A DNA stretch of 64,000 nt from Terribacillus aidingensis. Its GTDB lineage: Bacteria > Bacillota > Bacilli > Bacillales > Amphibacillaceae. Every line of letters begins with the position of its first letter. Position 1 is the stretch's first letter. The notes beneath the pieces are model-generated. The model was not told the DNA's origin. It was given only the letters and a program-made list of their open reading frames with translations, and ran no database searches. This document shows positions 42,171 through 50,827 of the stretch, one piece after another. A program made the translations under genes and the position numbers. The DNA lies in the NCBI RefSeq assembly GCF_040703035.1, contig NZ_CP159996.1, positions 2,266,001 through 2,330,000 of the forward strand. The letters run 5' to 3'.

Positions 42171-43355
42171 CTAAACTAATAATTTGCGATAAATCGCTTC
42201 CATATCCTCTACACTTACATCCTTTGGATTGTTATCCAACAAACGTGTGACTTTAGAAGCCGAAATAGCTAATTCCGGGATATCTTCTTCTGTTACGCCA
42301 TATTCCTTCAAGTTTTGTGGAATTTCCAGTATGTTCGTCCATTCTACAATACGGTCCACTACATTTTGAGCCACTTCTTCTTTTGAAAGTCCTTGAATTT
42401 CAATGTCCATTGGTTCAGCTACAAGGTACAATCGATCTATAATGCTATCCATATTAAATTCCATGACATGAGGTAAAAGCATTGAATTTGCTACACCATG
42501 AGGAATTTTGAACTTTCCTCCCAATGGATAAGCCAGTGCATGTACAGCTGCTGTACCCGCTGCCGTCAGGGCCATCCCGCCATACATAGAACCAACAAGC
42601 ATTTTTTCTCTCGCTTCAACAGACTGTCCATTTTGATAGGCTTCAACGATACTTGCCGAGATAAGGCGAATAGATTCTAACGCAACCATGTCACTGATTA
42701 AGTTTGCTTTGTTTGAGATAAATGATTCCAGTGAATGGGTAAACGCATCCATTCCTGTTGCAGCTGTAATAGGCTTTGGTAACCCTAAAGTTAAAAGTGG
42801 ATCAAGGATTACAATGTTCGGCAGAAGATGCTTGCTTACTATTCCGACTTTTAATTCTTCATCAGGCAATGTAACTATTGCATTTGGCGTTACTTCAGCT
42901 CCTGTACCTGAAGTAGTGGGGATTAACACTGTTGGAGTACCAGGTTTTTCAACTAAATCTGTTCCTAATAGTTCACGGACTGATTTATCATTCGTTCTTA
43001 ATACAGATAGAATTTTAGTGGTATCAAGAACGCTACCTCCTCCAATACCAATTAATACGTCGTAATTTTCAGTGGATGTACTTTGAAATACTTCTTCGAT
43101 GTTTTCAACTGTTGGTTCAGGAAGGATGTTCGTATTAACTTCCGCCTTTATACCCTTTGCTGATAGTTGGTTTGTTATTTGATCTACAAACCCTAAATCT
43201 TTCATTGGTGGCTGTGTAATAATTAAAGCCGACTGTATTTTTGTGCCTACTAAATGAAGTTGCTCTCCTAAATCACCAAGAGAATTTGGTCCGGCAATAA
43301 TATGGTCTGCTGTTTGAAATTTATATAACTTTTGCATTGTCGTTTGCATTGTCAT
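42171..43355 (-). CDS. Iron-containing alcohol dehydrogenase
   Basis: A 394-residue group III (Fe-ADH) dehydrogenase. The NAD(P) loop is GIGGGSVLDTTKIL (about residues 95-108), then TTSGTGAEVTP, and the metal ligands lie in GMDAFTHSLESF and HALAYPLGGKFKIPHGVANS. It oxidises a hydroxyl group of a small alcohol or sugar acid, or reduces the aldehyde product. It is the first gene of the island operon, downstream of a cre-containing promoter. The frame extends to 43415 but the ATG at 43355 has AAGGAAATGAGGT before it. Confidence 0.88.
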   Translation of the reverse strand: MTMQTTMQKLYKFQTADHIIAGPNSLGDLGEQLHLVGTKIQSALIITQPPMKDLGFVDQITNQLSAKGIKAEVNTNILPEPTVENIEEVFQSTSTENYDVLIGIGGGSVLDTTKILSVLRTNDKSVRELLGTDLVEKPGTPTVLIPTTSGTGAEVTPNAIVTLPDEELKVGIVSKHLLPNIVILDPLLTLGLPKPITAATGMDAFTHSLESFISNKANLISDMVALESIRLISASIVEAYQNGQSVEAREKMLVGSMYGGMALTAAGTAAVHALAYPLGGKFKIPHGVANSMLLPHVMEFNMDSIIDRLYLVAEPMDIEIQGLSKEEVAQNVVDRIVEWTNILEIPQNLKEYGVTEEDIPELAISASKVTRLLDNNPKDVSVEDMEAIYRKLLV

Positions 43356-43458
43356 TACCTCATTTCCTTCACTTTTTATGAATGCAATGGAGTATAGTGT
43401 CACTAGCACTGGCATTATTATTTAAATTCCGCTAATACTGCTCCATTCAAACATCTAA

Positions 43459-43475
43459 TGTTTAATATTTAAACA
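43459..43475. promoter_or_regulatory. Perfect 7-3-7 palindrome in the island leader
   Basis: TGTTTAA-TAT-TTAAACA, located about 25-40 nt downstream of the predicted transcription start of the alcohol dehydrogenase operon. It has the form of a dimeric repressor operator; no regulator gene is in the island. Confidence 0.5.
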
Positions 43476-43485
43476 CCATTCATTT

Positions 43486-43499
43486 TTATAACGCTTTCA
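43486..43499 (-). promoter_or_regulatory. cre site (CcpA) at the island promoter
   Basis: TGAAAGCGTTATAA on the minus strand matches the cre consensus TGWAANCGNTNWCA at 13 of 14 positions and lies at the predicted transcription start. CcpA bound there would repress the operon when glucose is present. Confidence 0.7.
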
Positions 43500-43506
43500 T
43501 AAATTC

Positions 43507-43535
43507 ATTATATATACCGTTGTTTAATTTATCAA
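43507..43535 (-). promoter_or_regulatory. Promoter of the adh-pdxA-yhcH-BNR operon
   Basis: TTGATA, 17 nt, TATAAT on the minus strand: one mismatch at -35, perfect -10 and ideal spacing. Confidence 0.75.
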
Positions 43536-43759
43536 CATGTTTTTTGAAATTTACATGCACTGTCACCGGGAGATGGTATGGAAGCAGATCGAGATACACC
43601 TATCACAGTTACAATGCAATTTCCGAATGGTGTCATCCTGATATAATGGGGATTAGAAATGATCTTAGAATATTTTAACGGTTAACGGAGTATGTACAGA
43701 AATTCCTGTTGTTCGACCTGCTCATGTGTTTTTGGCAGCCGTTCATCAGAGAGAAAAAA
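43536..43759. other. Gene-poor right margin of the island
   Basis: About 220 nt upstream of the island promoter without a supported gene. A 22-codon ORF (43578-43646, plus) encoding MEADRDTPITVTMQFPNGVI is too short to call. The last 20 nt before the right terminator copy resemble the 3' end of ytqB (CCGTTCATCA, then GAGAAAAAATGA). Confidence 0.4.
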
Positions 43760-43804
43760 TGAAAGAAGCGCGAGCCCCTAGCCAATCGGGGTACGCGCTT
43801 CTTT
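43760..43804. repeat. 45-bp direct repeat and terminator, right end of the island
   Basis: Second copy of 36382-36426, one mismatch. It forms the same hairpin and encodes the last seven codons and stop of ytpB on the minus strand. Confidence 0.95.
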
Positions 43805-44860
43805 CATTTTATTGTATGCCTTGATATTCAAATGGAAAAACTTCGATTTGTTGCCGCTTGCCTTGAGCAATGTTTTGATCATCTCTTTACTATCCGAAAG
43901 CAGACTCACTTTGCGATCTGCCAAGTACAGTCCGACAAGCCCGTGATGGACCATCTCATGGAATGACGCATGCGGTAGACGCTGGACACTTTCGTTCGTC
44001 CGTTCTATGAAGTATAGGAGTCTTTCCTTCATTTCCTCCGAGTCTCGGTAATAATGGCAGAAATTCAGATCGCCTTCCTCTTCATCCTCCATCTGATCAA
44101 TATAGTAATCCAGCAGAATGTGAAGTCCTTGCATATATGGAAAATAGCTTTGATAGATATCATCAGCCAATTGCTGGTCGATTTCCATCCCCATTCCATA
44201 AGATACAAAGCAGAAGATACCGAGTGTCGACCCGCTGCATGCCGAGAATTCATACCACGTAAGATCCCGGTGTTCCTCTTGATGCAGGGCAAACCAGTTT
44301 GTCAGTCTTTCAATCCGCTCTTCCTTCGCTACGTGCTTGTGCACTTGCAAATCGCCGTATAATCCAGAAAGTTTCAGCAAATACGGCTGCAGAACTTGCA
44401 GATTGGGCTGTTTGCCGAGGATAGTCTGACACGTGAAAACAAGCGAGTGCAAGTATCCACCGTCTTCTTTTTCATCACGCAATGCATAATAATCCTTCAG
44501 CTTTTCACCTGGCTGCAATGCATCCAGCATTGATTGATGCAGCAGGCGAAAATCGTCTGGATCGAGTGAAGTACTGCGATCACATAAATTATCGAGATAG
44601 TCACTGATAGTCTGATAGGCAATAATGAACTTGATTGCCTGCTTCCAAGCATCACCAGCAAGCAGACTGTACACCGCTCCGCCCTGGCAATGGAAGCGTT
44701 TGGTCCGAATACTCTCCAGCGCCTGCTTTCGCAGTTCCGGATCCGGTATCGCTTCTGCCCTCTGTGTCCATAGTTCCAATTCTTTATGTACTTCCGGGAA
44801 TATTTTCCGATATACTTGATGCATAAGTAAAACCGATGACTTTGGTATTTGTTGGGTCAT
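43778..44860 (-). CDS. ytpB: YtpB, tetraprenyl-beta-curcumene synthase family
   Basis: A 360-residue DUF2600 protein, the family that cyclises tetraprenyl diphosphate to tetraprenyl-beta-curcumene, a C35 sesquarterpene precursor. An Asp-rich motif DYLDNLCDRS (about residues 91-100) fits diphosphate-Mg binding. The C-terminal EARTPIG-stop is read out of the duplicated terminator hairpin. The ATG follows GAGGAGC at a rather long spacing (about 12 nt). ytqB was presumably its former neighbour. Confidence 0.88.
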   Translation of the reverse strand: MTQQIPKSSVLLMHQVYRKIFPEVHKELELWTQRAEAIPDPELRKQALESIRTKRFHCQGGAVYSLLAGDAWKQAIKFIIAYQTISDYLDNLCDRSTSLDPDDFRLLHQSMLDALQPGEKLKDYYALRDEKEDGGYLHSLVFTCQTILGKQPNLQVLQPYLLKLSGLYGDLQVHKHVAKEERIERLTNWFALHQEEHRDLTWYEFSACSGSTLGIFCFVSYGMGMEIDQQLADDIYQSYFPYMQGLHILLDYYIDQMEDEEEGDLNFCHYYRDSEEMKERLLYFIERTNESVQRLPHASFHEMVHHGLVGLYLADRKVSLLSDSKEMIKTLLKASGNKSKFFHLNIKAYNKMKEARTPIG

Positions 44861-44948
44861 AATGTGATTTCGCTCCTCGAATCCGGGATTGTCTTCATTC
44901 CAAAAAATCTATTAATTCTATAAGAACATAAACGAAGGGAGTATTCAA

Positions 44949-45458
44949 ATGATATACGAATACGACAAGAAACGTCCACATGTTCACAAAGATGCTTATG
45001 TTGCCCCTGATGCTGTTATTACAGGGGAAGTTACGATTGAAAAAGATGCCAGTATATGGTTTAAGACAGTTATACGCGGAGACGTTGCTCCAGTTGTGAT
45101 CGGTGAAGGCGCCAATGTCCAAGATCTTTGCGTCCTTCATCAAAGCCCTGACCTTCCTCTTATTATAAAGGAAGGAGCCACGATTGGTCATCAAGTTACG
45201 CTGCATTCTTGCACAATAGGGAAAAATTCCCTTGTAGGCATGGGCTCACTCGTCCTTGATGGTGCGATCATCGAGGATGGCGCATATGTAGGTGCGGGGT
45301 CACTCGTGCCTCCTGGCAAAACGATTCCTTCCGGCAAGCTCGCATTCGGCAGACCTGCTAAAGTCATTCGTGATTTGACCGAAACCGATTACAAAGATAT
45401 GGAGCGCATACGAATGGAATATATCAAGAAAAGTAAACAGTATAAAGAAACAACATAA
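44949..45458 (+). CDS. ytoA: Gamma-carbonic-anhydrase-like protein YtoA
   Basis: A 169-residue left-handed beta-helix protein built of hexapeptide repeats (VAPDAVITGEVTIEKDASIW, then FKTVIRGDVAPVVIGEGANV). Histidines that bind metal in the gamma-CA class lie in CVLHQS, IGHQVTLHSC. Carbonic anhydrase activity is uncertain for this group. RBS AAGGGAG precedes the ATG. Divergent from ytpB. Confidence 0.88.
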   Translation: MIYEYDKKRPHVHKDAYVAPDAVITGEVTIEKDASIWFKTVIRGDVAPVVIGEGANVQDLCVLHQSPDLPLIIKEGATIGHQVTLHSCTIGKNSLVGMGSLVLDGAIIEDGAYVGAGSLVPPGKTIPSGKLAFGRPAKVIRDLTETDYKDMERIRMEYIKKSKQYKETT

Positions 45459-45492
45459 AAAAAGCCGCCCCTTTCACAGGAACGGCTTTTTT
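45458..45492. terminator. Bidirectional terminator
   Basis: Stem AAAAAAGCCG/CGGCTTTTTT (loop about 15 nt) between the convergent ytoA and asnB genes. Confidence 0.85.
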
Positions 45493-45493
45493 A

Positions 45494-47401
45494 TTATGTG
45501 GTCTGCAGCTTGCTTTCCACTCTGTCGACTTTTTGGAACTCCGCAAAGTCATACTTACGTTCAACATAAATCTGGTGCCATAGCATGAAGGCAAGTACAG
45601 TCCAAATTTTACGGCTGTAGTCTCCCTTGCCTTGACAATGTGCATCCAACAGATTCAAGATATAGTCCTTATGCAAAAGATGATCTGTTTGGCTTTCATA
45701 GATGAGCGTCTTCGCCCAGCCATTCAATTCGTTTTTCAGCCAGTGGCGCATTGGTACTGGGAAACCAAGTTTTTTACGATGTAAAACATGATCCGGCACA
45801 ATGCCTTCTACTGCTTCACGAAGCAAGCTCTTTGTTGTGTTGTTAGCGATTTTCAGATCTTCCGGAATCTCACGGGCAACACGGAATACTTCTTTATCCA
45901 GGAATGGTACGCGAAGCTCAAGTGAATGTGCCATTGTCATCTTATCCGCTTTCAATAGGATGTCTCCGCGCATCCATGTATGAATGTCGATATACTGCAT
46001 CTGATCGACAAGGGATTCGTTTTTCACATTCGCATACAATGGGGCAGTGATCTGTTGATAATGAATTGCATCATTGTATGTTTTCAATAGCTTCTGCTTG
46101 TCTGCATCTTCAAACATTTTAGCATTTCCGATATAGCGATCCTTCAATGGTATTGTACCACGCTCTAGGAAGCTCTTACCGCGTACACCTTCTGGCAAGA
46201 TTTTGGCCACTCTTGCAAGCAAAGCTTTTGCAGGTCCAGGAATGCTGTCGAACATGCGCAAGGATTCTGGCTCACGGTAAATATTGTAACCGCCGAATAG
46301 CTCATCGGAACCTTCACCAGAAAGTACAACCGTTACATGTTTGCTAGCTTCTCTTGCCACAAAATAAAGGGCCACAGCGGATGGATCAGCCAATGGATCA
46401 TCCATATGCCACATGATTTTCGGAAGTTTCTCTAAATATTCTTCTGGTGTGATGATATGGGAATAGTTTTCTACTCCGAGTTTTTCAGCCGTTTCTTTCG
46501 CGACATCAACTTCGGAGAATCCTTCCCGTTCAAAACCTACAGAGAATGTTTTCAAATTCGGATTAAATTGCTTCGCAATGGCTACAATGATGCTGGAATC
46601 AATTCCGCCGGAAAGGAAGGAACCGACCGGCACATCACTTCGCATATGCTTGCTCACAGAATCATGAAGAACATCCTGGATACGCGTGATCCAAGCTTGC
46701 TTGTCCATGATCTTCGGCGAGAATGTCGCATGCCAGTATCGATGGAATTCTATCGGTTCACCTTCACGCTTCACGAAGTAATGACCAGGCTCCACTTTCT
46801 TGATACCTTCTGTCATCGTGAATGGCTCCGGTACATACTGGTAGCTCAAATAATGCTGCAGCGCTTCGGTATCAACTGTTTCTGATTCTTCCAGAAGTGT
46901 GATGCTCTTCTTCTCAGAAGCGAAGAAAATCTCATCTTCTGTCTCCTTATAAAAGAGCGGTTTGATGCCGAATGGATCACGTGCTCCGAAAAGTGTTTTC
47001 TTTTCTTTATCCCATAGCAAGATGCTGAACATACCGCGAAGCTCTTTAAATGCTTCCGTTCCGTATGTATGGTACATCGCAGCGATGACCTCGGTATCGG
47101 ATTCAGTTTTGAACTCTGCGCCTTTTTTCAGCAATTCTTCACGAAGCTCTACGTAGTTGTAGATTTCTCCGTTGAAGACCATCCAGATTTTTTCGTCGTC
47201 ATAGCTTAATGGCTGAACACCAGCCTCGATATCAATAATACTCAAGCGGCGGAAACCGAATGATACATGCTCGTCATGGTAATATCCTTCATCATCCGGA
47301 CCGCGGTGCGTGATGATGTTGTTCTGTTGTTTGAATTTATCCTTATCAGCTTGCGTTAGTTGTTTTACGTTCTTTCTAATTACGCCAATCAAACCACACA
47401 T
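45494..47401 (-). CDS. asnB: Asparagine synthetase, glutamine-hydrolysing
   Basis: A 635-residue AsnB making asparagine from aspartate, ATP and glutamine. Cys2 (MCGLIGVI) is the glutaminase nucleophile; the N-terminal Ntn domain has HRGPDDEGYY and the synthetase domain carries the PP-loop SFLSGGIDSSIIVA (about residues 254-267). The length and position before metK match B. subtilis asnB. Confidence 0.95.
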   Translation of the reverse strand: MCGLIGVIRKNVKQLTQADKDKFKQQNNIITHRGPDDEGYYHDEHVSFGFRRLSIIDIEAGVQPLSYDDEKIWMVFNGEIYNYVELREELLKKGAEFKTESDTEVIAAMYHTYGTEAFKELRGMFSILLWDKEKKTLFGARDPFGIKPLFYKETEDEIFFASEKKSITLLEESETVDTEALQHYLSYQYVPEPFTMTEGIKKVEPGHYFVKREGEPIEFHRYWHATFSPKIMDKQAWITRIQDVLHDSVSKHMRSDVPVGSFLSGGIDSSIIVAIAKQFNPNLKTFSVGFEREGFSEVDVAKETAEKLGVENYSHIITPEEYLEKLPKIMWHMDDPLADPSAVALYFVAREASKHVTVVLSGEGSDELFGGYNIYREPESLRMFDSIPGPAKALLARVAKILPEGVRGKSFLERGTIPLKDRYIGNAKMFEDADKQKLLKTYNDAIHYQQITAPLYANVKNESLVDQMQYIDIHTWMRGDILLKADKMTMAHSLELRVPFLDKEVFRVAREIPEDLKIANNTTKSLLREAVEGIVPDHVLHRKKLGFPVPMRHWLKNELNGWAKTLIYESQTDHLLHKDYILNLLDAHCQGKGDYSRKIWTVLAFMLWHQIYVERKYDFAEFQKVDRVESKLQTT

Positions 47402-47498
47402 TACTTATTAGCCTCTCTTTCATTACTTCTAGCCATTAATTATAGCATAAAACAATTCGGTTCTTGAAGGAAGATTATGGGCGCCGACACAAAAAAAA

Positions 47499-47523
47499 GC
47501 AAGAGCGTAATTATCGCTCTTGC
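47499..47523 (-). terminator. Terminator of metK
   Basis: Perfect stem GCAAGAGCG with a 7-nt loop followed on the minus strand by eight T residues. Confidence 0.92.
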
Positions 47524-47535
47524 CTTTCAAGCAGA

Positions 47536-48735
47536 TTATGCAAATGTATAGCTTTCCAGCTGTACTGCTTTGTCAGTCTGCTCCCAAGGGAAGTTTTTAT
47601 CTGTACGTCCGAAGTGACCGTATGCAGCTGTATCTTTGTAGATTGGCTGACGCAGGTTCAGCATTTTGATGATGCCGGCAGGACGAAGATCGAATAGATC
47701 GCGTACTGCTTTTACCAATGCCTCTTCGGATTGTTTGCTTGTTCCGAAAGTATCGATACTGATGGAAACTGGTTCAGCAACACCGATTGCATAAGCAAGC
47801 TGTACTTCACATTTATCAGCAAGACCTGCTGCAACAATGTTCTTCGCCACATAACGTGCTGCATAAGCACCGGAACGGTCCACTTTCGTAGCATCTTTTC
47901 CGCTGAATGCTCCGCCGCCGTGACGAGCATAGCCGCCATACGTATCAACGATGATTTTACGGCCAGTCAGACCTGCATCACCTTGCGGCCCGCCGATAAC
48001 GAAACGACCTGTCGGGTTGATGATGTATTTCGTATTTTCGTCCAGCAATTCAGCTGGAACAACAGGTTTGATAACAAGCTCTTTCAAATCAGTATGAATC
48101 TGAGCTTGCTCTACTTCCGGATGATGCTGCGTGGAGATGACAATCGTATCAATACGTACTGGCTGATCGTTTTCATCATATTCTACTGTTACTTGTGTTT
48201 TCCCATCCGGGCGCAAGTAATCCACAGTTTCATCTTTCCGTATCTTCGCCAATTGCTTGGATAGACGGTGCGCCAGTGAAATTGGCAGAGGCATGTATTC
48301 TGGTGTTTCATTGCTTGCATAGCCAAACATCAAGCCTTGGTCACCTGCGCCGATTGCATCGATTTCTTCGTCCGTCATCAGCCCTTCACGAGCCTCAAGC
48401 GCCTGATCGACACCGCCTGCGATATCAGGAGATTGCTCATCGATTGCTGTCAATACAGCACATGTATCAGCATCAAAGCCATATTTCGCACGTGTATAAC
48501 CAATTTCCTTGATTGTTTTACGGACGATACTTTGGATATCAACATAAGCACTTGTTGTGATTTCACCTGCAACAAGTACAAGACCTGTCGTAACAGTCGT
48601 CTCACAAGCAACACGGGCATTCGGATCCTTAGCTAGTATTTCATCTAATATAGCATCCGAAATCTGGTCACAGATTTTATCCGGATGGCCTTCAGTAACG
48701 GATTCTGAGGTAAATAATCGACGATTAGCAGTCAT
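47536..48735 (-). CDS. metK: S-adenosylmethionine synthetase
   Basis: The 399-residue enzyme makes SAM from methionine and ATP. The signatures [12 protein letters not shown] (about residues 118-129) and [16 protein letters not shown] (about 267-282) are present. The ATG at 48735 ([20 protein letters not shown]) has GAAGGGGGA upstream; the frame extension to 48840 is not coding. Controlled by a SAM-I riboswitch. Confidence 0.96.
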   Translation of the reverse strand: MTANRRLFTSESVTEGHPDKICDQISDAILDEILAKDPNARVACETTVTTGLVLVAGEITTSAYVDIQSIVRKTIKEIGYTRAKYGFDADTCAVLTAIDEQSPDIAGGVDQALEAREGLMTDEEIDAIGAGDQGLMFGYASNETPEYMPLPISLAHRLSKQLAKIRKDETVDYLRPDGKTQVTVEYDENDQPVRIDTIVISTQHHPEVEQAQIHTDLKELVIKPVVPAELLDENTKYIINPTGRFVIGGPQGDAGLTGRKIIVDTYGGYARHGGGAFSGKDATKVDRSGAYAARYVAKNIVAAGLADKCEVQLAYAIGVAEPVSISIDTFGTSKQSEEALVKAVRDLFDLRPAGIIKMLNLRQPIYKDTAAYGHFGRTDKNFPWEQTDKAVQLESYTFA

Positions 48736-48876
48736 TCTGCCAAATCCCCCTTCAACTACGATTAATACGGAAGTTTTACTCTTTCCAAGTATGTTATTAA
48801 GAAACTTGATAATGGGTGAAGGTTGAAAGAGCACTACCAATAGTATTGCTCTTTTTCTGTTATTAAGCCGTTACAT

Positions 48877-49024
48877 AAAAAAAACCTTCCATCATAACAG
48901 AAGGATGGCTTATTCCCTCTCTTATCGTTCAAGGTATCCCTTGCTCAGGTTGAGCACCATTTCACAAATGTGACGGTTGCCGGGTTTCTTAGGGCCTGTC
49001 CCTCCGCCTACTCTGAATAAGAGT
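48877..49024 (-). promoter_or_regulatory. SAM-I (S-box) riboswitch of metK
   Basis: Minus-strand aptamer from about 49024 to 48919: P1 arms CTCTTATTCAG and GATAAGAG, core GGAGGGACAGGCCCTAAGAA, ACCCGGCAACC and GGTGCTCAACCTGAGCAAGG. It is followed by a terminator (CCTTC, 10-nt loop, GAAGG and eight T residues, 48882-48905). SAM binding should terminate transcription. Confidence 0.95.
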
Positions 49025-49041
49025 GTTTTCCGTTCGCAACT

Positions 49042-49070
49042 ATGTTATCGGAACAGCCTACAGAAGTCAA
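49042..49070 (-). promoter_or_regulatory. metK promoter
   Basis: TTGACT, 17 nt, TAACAT, about 20 nt upstream of the aptamer. Confidence 0.7.
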
Positions 49071-49110
49071 CAAAATCATGTTAATACCAACTAAAAACCT
49101 CGGAATTATT

Positions 49111-49137
49111 AATCAATAAAGCATGCACTTATTGATT
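49111..49137. repeat. Inverted repeat upstream of pckA
   Basis: AATCAATAA, 9-nt centre containing GCATGC, TTATTGATT; both arms are perfect. Lies about 30 nt upstream of the CcpN-type site and could be an operator for pckA. Confidence 0.5.
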
Positions 49138-49169
49138 GCATTTTTAAATAGTATGTATTAATATTTTAA

Positions 49170-49180
49170 TGTGTTATACT
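49170..49180 (+). promoter_or_regulatory. CcpN-type operator over the pckA -10
   Basis: TGTGTTATACT matches the published CcpN consensus TRTGHYATAYW at all 11 positions and contains the -10 hexamer TATACT. CcpN represses pckA and gapB during glycolytic growth in B. subtilis. Confidence 0.65.
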
Positions 49181-49210
49181 AATCAAAAATTAAAAAAAGG
49201 CGGGATCCAG

Positions 49211-50794
49211 ATGCGAATGATGCACGCGTTAACAGCGTTAGAAGAAATGCGCTCCCAATCCAATGTAAGAAAAAACCTATCCGCGGCTCAGCTGACGGAG
49301 GCGGCATTGTCCCGCCAGGAAGCACGTCTGACAAAAACTGGTGCTCTGCGGGCTGCGACAGGAAAATATACCGGCCGCTCACCAAAAGATAAATTCATCG
49401 TCAAAGACGAGCTTTCCGAAAACAAAGTGGATTGGGGAAAAGTCAACCAGCCTATCAGCGAAGAAATATTTGAACACTTATTAGGTAAAGTCGTTGACTA
49501 CCTGCAGGCACAGGAAGAAGTTTTCTCATTCCAAGGCTTTGCCGGAGCTGATGAACGCTACCACCTTCCGATACAGGTAATCAATGAATACGCTTGGCAT
49601 AACCTGTTTGCCCACCAATTGTTCATCCGGCCTAATGAAGAAGAGCTGGCTGCACATAAACCTGCATTCACTGTCATCTCTGCTCCTGGTGTGAAAGCAG
49701 ATCCGCTAGTCGATGGCACTAATTCAGAAGCATTTGTAATCGTCTCTTTCAAACAGCGCGTAATCGTGATAGGCGGTACAGAATATGCTGGGGAAATGAA
49801 GAAATCCATTTTCTCCGTAATGAATTTTCTCCTGCCGCAGCAGGAGATCCTTCCGATGCACTGCTCTGCCAACGTCGGACCGGATGGTGATACAGCCCTC
49901 TTCTTCGGTTTATCCGGAACAGGTAAGACGACACTATCAGCTGATCCGAACAGACCTTTGATCGGGGATGACGAACACGGCTGGTCACCTGATGGTATCT
50001 TCAATATCGAAGGCGGCTGTTACGCTAAGTGCATCAATCTTTCCGCTGAAAAAGAGCCGGAAATTCATGGTGCCATCAAATTTGGTACGATTCTTGAAAA
50101 TGTAGCAGTTGATGAAGCTGGTGTTTGTGATTATGAAGATGGATCTGTTACGGAAAACACACGTGCAGCTTACCCGATTGACTACATCAAGGGCAGCCTG
50201 CCGAAGAGCTTGGCAGGTCATCCAAAGACAATCGTCTTCCTGACAGCAGATGCGACCGGCGTCCTGCCGCCAATCAGTAAACTGACAACTGAACAGGCAA
50301 TGTATCACTTCCTTAGCGGCTATACGAGCAAGCTTGCCGGAACAGAGCGAGGCGTCACAGAACCTGAAGCAACATTCTCGACTTGCTTTGGTGCTCCATT
50401 CCTGCCGCTGGCACCTTCTGTTTATGCTGATATGCTCGGAGAAAAAATCAGTGAGCATCAAGCTGAGGTATATCTAGTCAATACCGGCTGGACGGGTGGA
50501 GATTATCACTCCGGTTCCCGAATGAAGCTTGCCTTTACAAGAGCGATGGTTCAGGCTGCTCTCAGCGGAGAACTGCATGATACAGAGACTACGCAAGATC
50601 CGATCTTCGGCCTGCATGTTCCTGTTTCTATTGCAAATGTACCAGCAGAGCTGCTGATGCCGGAAAATGCATGGGAAGATAAAGCTGCTTACAAAGCGAA
50701 GGCACAAGAACTTGCAGTAAAATTCCATCAAAATTTTGCTAAATTCGATTTCATTGATGAAGCTGTCCGTCAAGCGGGACCGCTATACAGATAA
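49211..50794 (+). CDS. pckA: Phosphoenolpyruvate carboxykinase (ATP)
   Basis: The 527-residue enzyme converts oxaloacetate and ATP to PEP in gluconeogenesis. The ATP loop [16 protein letters not shown] (about residues 236-251) and IGDDEHGW are present, as is the N-terminal [16 protein letters not shown]. The ATG at 49211 follows AAGGCGGGA; an ATG in frame at 49169 lies within the promoter. Divergent from metK. Confidence 0.96.
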   Translation: MRMMHALTALEEMRSQSNVRKNLSAAQLTEAALSRQEARLTKTGALRAATGKYTGRSPKDKFIVKDELSENKVDWGKVNQPISEEIFEHLLGKVVDYLQAQEEVFSFQGFAGADERYHLPIQVINEYAWHNLFAHQLFIRPNEEELAAHKPAFTVISAPGVKADPLVDGTNSEAFVIVSFKQRVIVIGGTEYAGEMKKSIFSVMNFLLPQQEILPMHCSANVGPDGDTALFFGLSGTGKTTLSADPNRPLIGDDEHGWSPDGIFNIEGGCYAKCINLSAEKEPEIHGAIKFGTILENVAVDEAGVCDYEDGSVTENTRAAYPIDYIKGSLPKSLAGHPKTIVFLTADATGVLPPISKLTTEQAMYHFLSGYTSKLAGTERGVTEPEATFSTCFGAPFLPLAPSVYADMLGEKISEHQAEVYLVNTGWTGGDYHSGSRMKLAFTRAMVQAALSGELHDTETTQDPIFGLHVPVSIANVPAELLMPENAWEDKAAYKAKAQELAVKFHQNFAKFDFIDEAVRQAGPLYR

Positions 50795-50827
50795 AAAGAA
50801 CTGCCCCACAATCGGGGCAGTTCTTTT
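50794..50827. terminator. Bidirectional terminator
   Basis: Perfect 14-bp stem AAAAGAACTGCCCC with a 6-nt loop between convergent pckA and ytkD. Confidence 0.9.

Noticed and set aside
43578..43646. 22-codon plus-strand ORF at the right margin of the island
   Set aside because: Too short, no clear ribosome binding site and no family; kept only as a note in the margin entry.
36382..43804. The 45-bp repeats as attachment sites of an integrase-driven island or as transposon ends
   Set aside because: No integrase, recombinase or transposase gene lies between them, and the repeat is a functional terminator at both places rather than a tRNA end or an inverted repeat.
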